Below, piece after piece: positions 36,765-45,538 of a DNA stretch of 45,538 bases (positions within the stretch are counted from its first letter, which is position 1; each line of letters opens with the position of its first letter). The DNA comes from an uncultured Alistipes sp. (lineage in GTDB: Bacteria > Bacteroidota > Bacteroidia > Bacteroidales > Rikenellaceae): contig URBJ01000005.1 in the NCBI GenBank assembly GCA_900546005.1, positions 1-45,538 of the forward strand, read 5' to 3'. Made by a program: the position numbers and the translations under genes. The notes beneath the pieces were generated by a model. It searched no databases, had not been told where the DNA came from, and worked only from the letters and a program-made list of their open reading frames with translations.

Positions 36765-37757
36765 ATGGCAATATTAGCATTTCAAAAGCCTGAAAAGGTA
36801 ATAATGCTCGAATCTACTTCTTCCTTCGGACGGTTTGAATTCCGTCCGTTGGAACCCGGATTCGGTATGACAATCGGTAATGCACTTCGCCGCATCCTTC
36901 TCTCTTCACTCGAAGGATATGCGATCACTACGGTGAAGGTGGCCGGCGTGGACCATGAATTTGCTGCTATCCCCGGTGTTATGGAAGGAATGCTTGAAAT
37001 CATTTTGAATCTCAAGCAGGTGCGTTTTATCAAAACCGTCGAAAATGCCGACAGTGAAAAGGTTACGGTCAATGTGGCCGGTCAAACCGAACTTACGGCC
37101 GGTTACATTTCGAACTTCCTGACGAATTTCAAGGTGTTGAATCCCGATCTGGTGATCTGCCGACTCAATGACGATGTCAAGATGCAGATGGATCTGACCA
37201 TCGGTAAAGGTCGCGGTTATGTGCCGGCTGAGGAGAACCGTCCTGCTGATGCAGAATTCGGTCTGCTCCCGATCGATTCGATCCATACACCGATCAAGAA
37301 CGTGAAATTCACGGTGGAAAACTACCGGGTGGAACAGAAGACCGACTACGAAAAACTTAACCTCGAGATTACGACGGACGGATCGATCCATCCGAAAGAA
37401 GCGCTCAAGGAGGCGGCTAAAATATTGATTCATCATTTCATGCTCTTCTCTGACGAGAAAATCACGTTGAATCTGGAGGAAAACAATGCGACGGAAGAGT
37501 TCGACGAAGATGTGTTGCACATGCGCCAACTGTTGAAAACCAAGCTCTCGGATCAGGATCTGTCGGTGCGTGCACTGAACTGTCTGAAAGCTGCCGAGGT
37601 CGAAACAGTAGGCGATCTGGTGCGGTTCAATCGTAATGATTTGTTGAAATTCAGAAACTTCGGTAAGAAGTCTTTGTCGGAGTTGGATGATCTGTTGGCA
37701 AATCTGAACCTTCACTTCGGAATGGATGTGTCGATCTATAAATTGGATAAGGATTAA
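36765..37757 (+). CDS. rpoA: DNA-directed RNA polymerase subunit alpha
   Basis: 330 residues. The N-terminal dimerisation domain has [31 protein letters not shown]. The linker is acidic ([16 protein letters not shown]). The C-terminal domain [21 protein letters not shown].. is the UP-element and regulator contact module, with the usual R and N contact residues. It lies between rpsD (25 nt) and rplQ (49 nt). Confidence 0.98.
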   Translation: MAILAFQKPEKVIMLESTSSFGRFEFRPLEPGFGMTIGNALRRILLSSLEGYAITTVKVAGVDHEFAAIPGVMEGMLEIILNLKQVRFIKTVENADSEKVTVNVAGQTELTAGYISNFLTNFKVLNPDLVICRLNDDVKMQMDLTIGKGRGYVPAEENRPADAEFGLLPIDSIHTPIKNVKFTVENYRVEQKTDYEKLNLEITTDGSIHPKEALKEAAKILIHHFMLFSDEKITLNLEENNATEEFDEDVLHMRQLLKTKLSDQDLSVRALNCLKAAEVETVGDLVRFNRNDLLKFRNFGKKSLSELDDLLANLNLHFGMDVSIYKLDKD

Positions 37758-37806
37758 CGACGTCGATCACTGAGACAGCGGTGTATAAAATTAAGATTAC
37801 GTAATT

Positions 37807-38346
37807 ATGAGACATAACAGAAAAATTAATCACCTTGGCCGTCAGGCAGCCCATCGGAAAGCGTTGCTGGCCAACTTGGCAAATGCGCTGATCTTGCACA
37901 AGCGGATCAACACGACGGTTGCCAAAGCTAAGGCTCTGAAAATGTATGTTGAGCCCTTGATTACCAAATCCAAACAGGATACGACTCATTCTCGTCGTGT
38001 GGTATTCAGTTATCTGAAGGACAAAAAGGCCGTGGCCGAACTTTTCCGTGAAGTAGCGCCGAAGATTGCCGATCGTCCGGGTGGATATTGCCGCATCTTG
38101 AAGACCGGTTTCCGTTTGGGTGATGGTGCTGAGACCTGCTTTATCGAATTGGTGGATTTCAATGAAACCTATACGAAAGAGGTGAAGGTTGCTGAGAAAC
38201 CGAAGACTCGTCGTAGCCGTTCGGGCGCGAAAAAGGCTGCTCCGGCAGCTGAGGCTCCGGCAGCAAAACCTGCTGAAGAGAAAGCAGCTGAGGAGGCACC
38301 GAAAGAAGAGGTTGCTGAAGAGAAGAGCGCTGAAGCCGAGAAATAG
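37807..38346 (+). CDS. rplQ: 50S ribosomal protein L17 with a long charged tail
   Basis: 179 residues, against about 115-130 for most L17. The core (residues 1-122) is normal: [29 protein letters not shown] [18 protein letters not shown]. Residues about 124-179 form a low-complexity Ala/Glu/Lys/Pro tail, first basic ([15 protein letters not shown]) and then acidic (repeats such as [16 protein letters not shown]). The tail is probably disordered; a role in ribosome association or 50S assembly is unknown. It is the last gene of the super-operon and is followed by a terminator. Confidence 0.97.
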   Translation: MRHNRKINHLGRQAAHRKALLANLANALILHKRINTTVAKAKALKMYVEPLITKSKQDTTHSRRVVFSYLKDKKAVAELFREVAPKIADRPGGYCRILKTGFRLGDGAETCFIELVDFNETYTKEVKVAEKPKTRRSRSGAKKAAPAAEAPAAKPAEEKAAEEAPKEEVAEEKSAEAEK

Positions 38347-38369
38347 GCTTGAGTTCTCCATATTTATGG

Positions 38370-38409
38370 AAGGACGGATCCAAAAGAGGATTCGTCCTTT
38401 TATTTTTGT
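38370..38409 (+). terminator. Intrinsic terminator after rplQ
   Basis: A 12-bp stem (38370-38381 with 38388-38399, one G-U pair) with a 6-nt loop is followed by a T-rich run (to 38407). It lies 24 nt after the rplQ stop and closes the ribosomal super-operon. Confidence 0.85.
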
Positions 38410-38809
38410 GCGTGCGAGGACTGAGTGAGAAGGGAGAGAAAAGCACGGTCGAGAGGCGGAGTGGGTGATTGAGGGAGATTAGGTATGGAGTGTTGTATGG
38501 ATGTACCTTTTGCGATGTACATGAAAGTAGCGGGTGGCGGATGTTGCACGTGTAGGAAGATAAGCTTTTCTATTTGAAAACCGGGGGACGTGGAAGAAAC
38601 CCGTTCACGGGAAAATGATCATGTGAGATCGAATAAAATGCTCTGTAAAGTAAAATTTTGTGGGTCTCTCGTCTCTATTTTACATAATGGTTTCGATTTT
38701 TCGGGAATAAAACACTATCTTTAGCGAGATGGACAGTTTGGCTGTTTTAGGAAACCAAGGCGAGCGGAGAGGATGTGTGAATCGTATAGAGGTAGAGGTG
38801 AAACCGTAG
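38410..38809. other. Intergenic region, 400 bp, partly purine-rich
   Basis: The first 80 nt (about 38415-38495) are again strongly GA-rich on the plus strand and share the 12-mer TGAGTGAGAAGG with the rpsJ-rplC spacer. The middle shows nothing recognisable. A promoter -7 element for the GH120 gene lies at 38716-38723. No gene is seen. Confidence 0.5.
38716..38723 (+). promoter_or_regulatory. -7 element of the GH120 gene promoter
   Basis: TATCTTTA, one base off the TAnnTTTG consensus. A TTTC 21 nt upstream (38691-38694) could serve as a weak -33 element. The leader to the ATG at 38810 would be about 80 nt. Confidence 0.5.
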
Positions 38810-40798
38810 ATGTCGGAGGATATGAGCCGACGTGACCGTTGGCCTTTTTTACTAATGGATCTTTATCGTTGGATTATGTATATTCATATAAATCGAGTCG
38901 CCGTATGCTGGGTGTTTGCGGCATTGTGTATGGGTCTGTTCCCGACATCGTTCGTTCATGCAAAGGAGTATCATGTTTCGGTCGATGGGAGTGATGCTGC
39001 TGAGGGAACCTTTTCGAAACCCTTCCGTACGATAGCTTATGCCGCGCGGATTGCTCAGCCGGGAGATACGGTGACAGTACATGAAGGTACCTATCGGGAG
39101 TGGATCGATCCTGCCCGAGGAGGGACATGCGATACGCTAAGAATTGTCTACCGTGCGGCGGAGGGAGAACAGGTAGAGATCAAAGGATCGGAGGTCGTTC
39201 CGGGAAAGTGGGAGCAGACCGAAACAAAGGGCGTGTGGAAAATTGTGATTCCCAATGCCTTCTTCGGAGATCATAATCCGTATCAAACGGTGGTAGAAGG
39301 AGATTGGTACGTAAATCCCGGTTGGCCGAGACATACCGGAGAGGTATTCTTGAACGGGGTGGCTCTGTGCGAACAACCTTCATTGGAGCAGGTTGCCCAT
39401 GTGTCACCAGACTCTACGCTGGCGGATCCCGATCGGGCCCTTTATGCGTGGTATTGCGAAAGTGATGAGCACTCGACAACGCTTTGGGCCAATTTTCAAA
39501 AGGAGAATCCCAATCGGGAGCTGGTGGAGATCTCCGTACGTCACACCTGTTTCTATCCTTCGAAACCCGGTATCGACTACATCACGATCAGTGGTTTCCG
39601 GTTCAGTCAGGCCGCAACGCAGTGGCCGGCCCCTACGGCTGAACAGATCGGAATGATCGCAACAAATTGGAATAAGGGGTGGATCATTGAGAACAATGTC
39701 ATTCACGACTCCAAATGTGCGGGAATTACGTTGGGTAAGGAGCGTTCGACCGGACACAATGTGTGGTCGGCCAATCCGGTTTTTGACGGTTCGCTGCACT
39801 ACATCGAGGTCATATTCAAAACGCTGCGGAACGGATGGAACCGCGAGCATATCGGTTCGCACGTGGTACGGAACAATACGATCTACGATTGTGGTCAGAG
39901 TGGAATTTGTGGCAGCATGGGGGCTGCATTCAGCCGGATTATCGGAAATCACATCTATAATATCGCGTCGAACAAGCAGTTGAAAGGTCCGGAGTTGGGA
40001 GGAATCAAGTTTCACGGGGCCATCGATGTGCTGATTCAGGGCAATCGGATCCATCATACCGAGAAGGGGTTGTTTCTCGATTGGATGACGCAGGGAACCC
40101 GGATCTCCGGCAATCTGTTTTACGACAATGTAGTGGAGGACCTCTATATGGAGGTGAATCACGGTCCGTACATTGTAGATAACAATATCTTCGGTTCTCC
40201 ATTCAACTTATGGGACATGTCGGATGGAGGAGCATTCGTACACAATCTGTTTCTTGGAAAAATTCGGTTCCAGCCCGAGCTCAGCCGTTATACGCCCTAT
40301 CATTTGCCCCACTCGACAGAGGTTGCCGGGATTTCGATCATTATAGGCGGGGATGATCGGTTTTATAATAATGTGTTTTTACCGTCACGCTTGGCCGATG
40401 GAGAAAAAATAGCGGGAAGTTATGGACTTGCAGATTATGCGAAGGCGGGTTATCCGGTAACGGCCGGAGGCAATGCCTATTTTGCACCGGCACAGCCTTT
40501 CCCGGCCGATACGCTGGGTGGAGTACGGCAACGGCCGGAGGAGGTAGTGATCGAGGAGACGGCAGATGGGGTTTTCATCGTATTGCCCGACGTGGAGTTG
40601 CCGACAGCGGGAGTGGGTATAGTGAGAGGGGGAGAGTTGGGGCAGACGGTGTTGGCAAAAACCGGATATGAGAATCCAGACGGCTCGTCAGTCGTTTTTG
40701 ATACCGATTATTTCGGACAAAAACGGTCGGAAAGCTCCCTCGTACCCGGACCCTTTACCGATTGGAGGCAGAAGAACGGAAAATATAAAATCTGGTAG
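38810..40798 (+). CDS. Secreted GH120-family beta-xylosidase (parallel beta-helix)
   Basis: 662 residues from the first ATG; ATGs at 38855 and 38876 are also plausible, the latter giving a compact signal peptide (MYIHINRVAVCWVFAALC.. to FVHA/KEYHV). The rest aligns by eye with GH120 XylC from Thermoanaerobacterium: GTFSKPFRTIAYAARIAQPGDTVTVHEGTYREW, SCFYP-like HTCFYPSKPGIDYITISGF, NNTIYDCGQSGI and YHLPHSTEVAG. The known catalytic pair (nucleophile Asp382, acid/base Glu405) corresponds to D424 (FLDWMTQGTR) and E448 (LYMEVNHGPY). It should release xylose from xylo-oligosaccharides in the periplasm. It stands alone, without SusC/D or a regulator, between the ribosomal operon and eno. Confidence 0.85.
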   Translation: MSEDMSRRDRWPFLLMDLYRWIMYIHINRVAVCWVFAALCMGLFPTSFVHAKEYHVSVDGSDAAEGTFSKPFRTIAYAARIAQPGDTVTVHEGTYREWIDPARGGTCDTLRIVYRAAEGEQVEIKGSEVVPGKWEQTETKGVWKIVIPNAFFGDHNPYQTVVEGDWYVNPGWPRHTGEVFLNGVALCEQPSLEQVAHVSPDSTLADPDRALYAWYCESDEHSTTLWANFQKENPNRELVEISVRHTCFYPSKPGIDYITISGFRFSQAATQWPAPTAEQIGMIATNWNKGWIIENNVIHDSKCAGITLGKERSTGHNVWSANPVFDGSLHYIEVIFKTLRNGWNREHIGSHVVRNNTIYDCGQSGICGSMGAAFSRIIGNHIYNIASNKQLKGPELGGIKFHGAIDVLIQGNRIHHTEKGLFLDWMTQGTRISGNLFYDNVVEDLYMEVNHGPYIVDNNIFGSPFNLWDMSDGGAFVHNLFLGKIRFQPELSRYTPYHLPHSTEVAGISIIIGGDDRFYNNVFLPSRLADGEKIAGSYGLADYAKAGYPVTAGGNAYFAPAQPFPADTLGGVRQRPEEVVIEETADGVFIVLPDVELPTAGVGIVRGGELGQTVLAKTGYENPDGSSVVFDTDYFGQKRSESSLVPGPFTDWRQKNGKYKIW

Positions 40799-42475
<1,677 letters not shown>

Positions 42476-42490
42476 TCAGACAGGAAACGA

Positions 42491-42516
42491 ATGGGGACGG
42501 TTGATGCCGTTCCCAT
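42491..42516 (+). terminator. First hairpin after eno
   Basis: A 10-bp stem (42491-42500 with 42507-42516, one G-U pair) with a 6-nt loop, 15 nt after the eno stop. It is not followed directly by a T run; it may protect the mRNA 3' end or assist the next terminator. Confidence 0.5.
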
Positions 42517-42519
42517 TAT

Positions 42520-42559
42520 AAAAATAGCGGGTTGCTCAAGTGAGCAACCCGCTATTTTT
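42520..42559. terminator. Strong bidirectional terminator between eno and the slyD-like gene
   Basis: A perfect palindrome with 19-nt arms (42520-42538 and 42541-42559) separated by 2 nt, flanked by A5 on the left and T5 on the right. It can terminate both the rightward eno transcript and the leftward gcvP-slyD transcript. Confidence 0.92.
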
Positions 42560-42582
42560 GTTATGTTGCGGAGAGCCGCCGT

Positions 42583-43134
42583 TTAGTGACAACCGCAGCC
42601 GGAGTGGTCGTGCCCACATCCGTCGTCGCAATTTCCGCTGCAGCCGCAGTCGCAACCGCCCGTGTGTTCTTCCATCATCATATCCTCCGGACGTGCATCG
42701 CGTACTTCGACGATCGTTCCTTTGAACTCGAGGGCCTTGCCGGCCATCGGATGGTTGAAATCCATCGTAACGCTCTGATCGCTTACGGCCTTAATCGTTC
42801 CGACCATGCGGTTTCCCTGATTGTCGCTCATGGGAAGCTGATTGCCGACTTCGAGCATGCCGTCTTCGATTTTGCCATCGATCATGAAGACCTCTTTCGG
42901 AAGATCGATCACCGCCCCGGGCATCACTTCGCCGTAGGCTTCAGCTGCTTCGAGCCGGAAGGCAAACGGATCTCCCGGTTGGAGTCCGGCCAGATGTGCT
43001 TCGAATGCAGGAAGCAGGAAGCCGCTCCCGAATACGAACTGGAGCGGACGTTCAGCAGGTACGGTTTCGACGATCGCTCCGTCGACTTTCAGCTCGTAGC
43101 TTAGACCTACAAATTTTTTCTCTTTGATTTTCAT
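42583..43134 (-). CDS. slyD: FKBP-type peptidyl-prolyl isomerase, SlyD-like, with metal-binding tail
   Basis: 183 residues from the ATG at 43134 (MKIKEKKFVGLSYELKVDG); an open extension upstream to 43263 runs into gcvP and is not the start. The FKBP domain with inserted IF chaperone flap is seen: FVFGSGFLLPAFEAHLAGLQPGD, AEAYGEVMPGAVIDLPKEVF, VTMDFNHPMAGKALEFKGTIVEVR. The last 32 residues hold seven Cys and four His with Asp and Gly, a metal-binding tail. SlyD speeds proline isomerisation and chaperones folding; in Escherichia coli its tail supplies nickel. It follows gcvP by 28 nt on the same strand. Confidence 0.9.
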   Translation of the reverse strand: MKIKEKKFVGLSYELKVDGAIVETVPAERPLQFVFGSGFLLPAFEAHLAGLQPGDPFAFRLEAAEAYGEVMPGAVIDLPKEVFMIDGKIEDGMLEVGNQLPMSDNQGNRMVGTIKAVSDQSVTMDFNHPMAGKALEFKGTIVEVRDARPEDMMMEEHTGGCDCGCSGNCDDGCGHDHSGCGCH

Positions 43135-43162
43135 GTTGTCGTTGTATTGAGTAAAATGTTTT

Positions 43163-45538
43163 CTATTTATTGGTATCCGTGTTCGGCCATACGCAGCAGA
43201 AGTGGCGGTCGCCATATCCGTTGTCGATCCGGCTGACGTACGGGAAGAACTTGTTCTCGGCAATCCATTCTATCGGGAATGCTGCGGTTCGGCGGGAATA
43301 GGGGTGAGACCAATCGTCCGAACAGCACTCTTCGGCCGTGTGGGGTGCCATTTTTACGGGATTGTTCTCCGGATCCATTGCACCGTCCCGAATCGCCTCA
43401 CACTCACGTTTGATGTGGACAAGCGCCTCCATGAAACGGTCCATGTCCTCTTTCGGCTCGCTTTCGGTCGGTTCGATCATCAGCGTCTCGTGTACCGGGA
43501 AGGAAAGTGTCGGAGCATGGAATCCGTAGTCCATTAATCTACGGGCTATGTCTGCACACTCTATGCCGTACTCTTTACGGAAGTGGCGCAGGTCGAGAAT
43601 CATTTCGTGTCCGACACGACCGGTGTCGCCGGTGTACAGTACCGAGAACTCATCCTTGAGAGCTGCAGCCATATAGTTTGCGTGTACGATAGCGATTTCA
43701 GAGGCTCGACGCAGACCCTGAGCTCCCAGCATGCGGATGTATCCGTAGGTGATCGGCAACAGCAGTGCATTTCCGAACGGAGCACCTGCTACGGCCGTTA
43801 TGCCGTTCTCGCCTCCGGTCTCGACAACGGGGTGTCCCGGTAAAAATTCTGCCAAGTGTTTGGCGGCACAAATCGGCCCTACCCCGGGACCGCCACCGCC
43901 GTGCGGCATGGCGAAGGTCTTGTGCAGATTCAGGTGGCAGATGTCGGCTCCGATGTATCCGGGTTGGGTCAGGCCCACTTGGGCGTTCATGTTGGCGCCG
44001 TCCATGTAGACCTGTCCTCCGTTGTCATGGATGATCTCTATCATGTCGCGAATGCGGCTCTCGAAAACCCCGTGAGTGGAGGGGTAGGTAATCATCAGAC
44101 AGCACAACTCTTCGGCATACTGTTCGGCTTTACGTTTCAGATCTTCTATGTCGATATTGCCCGAGTCGTCGCAAGCGACCGTCACGGTGCGCATACCGGC
44201 CATGACTGCCGAGGCCGGATTGGTTCCATGTGCCGAGGCCGGAATCAATACGACGTTGCGATACCCCTGTCCCTTACTCTGGAAATAGGCCCGAATGACC
44301 ATAAGTCCCGAGTACTCTCCACTGGCGCCGGAATTGGGCTGCAGGGAGACTGCATCGAATCCGGTGATTGCTGCCAGATCGTGTGAGAGTCGGTCGATCA
44401 GCTCAGTGTAGCCGGCCCGTTGGTCGGCAGGTACGAAGGGGTGGATTTCGGTGAATCCGGCCAGACTCAACGTCATCATCGTGACGGCGGAGTTGAGCTT
44501 CATCGTACACGATCCGAGCGGAATCATGCTTTGGGTCAGCGACAGATCGCGACGTTCCAACTTCTTGATGTAGCGCATCATTGCCGTTTCGCTGCGGTAT
44601 TTGCGGAAGACCGGATCGGTCAGATAGGGAGTCGTTCGGCACAGATTCTTCGGGAAAGCTGCCGATTCATCGATTTTTTTCAGCGTAACCGGTTTTTTCC
44701 CGATGGCCTTAGCAAAAACGGCTATAATTTCGTTCGTCTCGTCGAGATTCGATAACTCGTCGAACGAGATCCGGACATGGTTTTGATCGGGATAGTAAAA
44801 GTTCAGCTGTTGTTCGAGCGCCAGAGTCCTGACCTTTTCGGCGTCGGCTTTGATTTCGATCGTGTCGAAAAAGAGCGAGCCGGAGAGCTCGAATCCTAAC
44901 TTCTTGAGGGCTTCGGCAGCAGCGACAGCGTGACAATGTGCGTTAAGTGCGATCCGACGAATTCCTTCAGCTCCATGATACAGGGTGTAGAAGGCGACCA
45001 TTATGGCCGGAAGGGCTTGGGCCGTACAGATGTTCGATGTGGCCCGTTCCCGTTTGATGTGCTGTTCCCGAGTCTGGAGGGCCATACGCAGCGCACGGTT
45101 TCCAAGTCTGTCGACCGATACGCCGATGATTCGTCCCGGCATGTTCCGTTTGAACTTTTCACGGGTGGCGAGGAATGCGGCATGCGGGCCTCCGAGTCCG
45201 AGCGGAGTACCGAACCGTTGGGTCGATCCTACGACGATGTCGGCTCCCCAAGCGCCCGGCTCTTTGAGCAAGGCGAGGCTCAACGGGTCGACAACTGCAG
45301 TCACAAGTGCCGAGCGGCTGTGTGCGGCAGCAGCGAAATCATCATAATCGCGCAGGGCTCCGTTGGCGGCGGGATACTGTACGATCGCTCCAAATTCACG
45401 CCCCGTAAATTCGTAAGTCTCGAAATTGTCGCAAACGATCTCGATCCCTTTGGGTTCGCTGCGGGTAAGCAGCAGGTCGAGCGTTTGGGGAAAGATGTTC
45501 TCGTCGACAAACAGGATGTTGCGTTTCTCATTCTGTGC
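43163..45538 (-). CDS. gcvP: Glycine dehydrogenase (decarboxylating), P protein (partial, N-terminus missing)
   Basis: The frame is open to the right edge, giving 791 residues; about 160-170 N-terminal residues are outside. An apparent GTG start at 45304 is not real: the upstream codons read on in frame (NILFVDENIFPQTLDLLL..). The PLP lysine is in HLNLHKTFAMPHGGGGPG. Other blocks: WGADIVVGSTQRFGTPLGLGGPHA, GSCTMKLNSAVTMM, LQPNSGASGEYSGL. It is the long single-chain GcvP combining both halves. It releases CO2 from glycine and passes the aminomethyl group to the lipoylated H protein. It is followed by the slyD-like gene; no other gcv gene is in the window. Confidence 0.96.
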   Translation of the reverse strand, partial: AQNEKRNILFVDENIFPQTLDLLLTRSEPKGIEIVCDNFETYEFTGREFGAIVQYPAANGALRDYDDFAAAAHSRSALVTAVVDPLSLALLKEPGAWGADIVVGSTQRFGTPLGLGGPHAAFLATREKFKRNMPGRIIGVSVDRLGNRALRMALQTREQHIKRERATSNICTAQALPAIMVAFYTLYHGAEGIRRIALNAHCHAVAAAEALKKLGFELSGSLFFDTIEIKADAEKVRTLALEQQLNFYYPDQNHVRISFDELSNLDETNEIIAVFAKAIGKKPVTLKKIDESAAFPKNLCRTTPYLTDPVFRKYRSETAMMRYIKKLERRDLSLTQSMIPLGSCTMKLNSAVTMMTLSLAGFTEIHPFVPADQRAGYTELIDRLSHDLAAITGFDAVSLQPNSGASGEYSGLMVIRAYFQSKGQGYRNVVLIPASAHGTNPASAVMAGMRTVTVACDDSGNIDIEDLKRKAEQYAEELCCLMITYPSTHGVFESRIRDMIEIIHDNGGQVYMDGANMNAQVGLTQPGYIGADICHLNLHKTFAMPHGGGGPGVGPICAAKHLAEFLPGHPVVETGGENGITAVAGAPFGNALLLPITYGYIRMLGAQGLRRASEIAIVHANYMAAALKDEFSVLYTGDTGRVGHEMILDLRHFRKEYGIECADIARRLMDYGFHAPTLSFPVHETLMIEPTESEPKEDMDRFMEALVHIKRECEAIRDGAMDPENNPVKMAPHTAEECCSDDWSHPYSRRTAAFPIEWIAENKFFPYVSRIDNGYGDRHFCCVWPNTDTNK

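Noticed and set aside
36906..37715. 269-residue minus-strand open frame opposite rpoA
   Set aside because: Shadow of rpoA codon usage; no motif or promoter.
45301..45531. Separate 76-residue minus-strand protein at the right edge, and a gcvP start at 45304
   Set aside because: The gcvP frame continues without a stop to the window end with sensible sequence, so the GTG at 45304 is internal and the 76-residue frame is a shadow.

Overview
The window looks like a chromosomal segment of a Bacteroidota (Bacteroidales) gut-type bacterium; Rikenellaceae/Alistipes is plausible but not established. The signs are: promoters of the Bacteroidota type (TTG/TTTG, a 19-21 nt spacer, then TAnnTTTG) ahead of most transcription units, almost no Shine-Dalgarno sequences, ribosomal protein L36 lacking two of its four zinc ligands, a contiguous str-S10-spc-alpha operon without tuf or adk, outer-membrane porin and lipoprotein genes, and a fused PlsC-GNAT lipid acyltransferase. 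No tRNA, rRNA, insertion sequence, prophage or CRISPR was seen.

Layout. 1-5086 (minus): a tripartite ABC efflux operon transcribed as ATPase, permease, permease, membrane-fusion protein, TolC (cut by the window start). 5405-10922 (plus): a compact three-gene unit, with its own candidate promoter and a strong terminator, encoding a secreted glycoside-hydrolase-like protein, a glycyl-radical-enzyme activase and a lipoprotein with a deacetylase-like N-terminus. No glycyl radical enzyme is present in the window. 11004-14446 (minus): YqaA/DedA-like membrane protein, PfkB sugar/nucleoside kinase, UvrC. 14581-16350 (plus): two-domain acyltransferase. 16347-17573 (minus): DUF4143-type ATPase whose nucleotide-binding motifs are degenerate. 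17736-18896 (plus): porin. 19205-19567 (minus): small orphan protein.

19909-38346 (plus) is an 18.4-kb translation super-operon of 31 genes: rpsL-rpsG-fusA-rpsJ, rplC to rpsN, rpsH to secY-map-infA-rpmJ, then rpsM-rpsK-rpsD-rpoA-rplQ. Its order is conserved, but four longer gaps break the tight packing and hold candidate internal promoters or RNA hairpins (before rplC, rpsH, rplO and rpsD). It ends in an intrinsic terminator. Downstream lie a secreted GH120-family beta-xylosidase (38810-40798), enolase (41171-42475) and, convergent with it, a gcvP-slyD-like pair (gcvP runs off the right edge).

Most of the window is housekeeping. The least explained parts are the three-gene glycyl-radical-activase unit, the pseudo-ATPase, and the regulatory structure inside the ribosomal super-operon, including a roughly 150-nt nearly pure-purine stretch. 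All family assignments come from motif reading, not from database searches.
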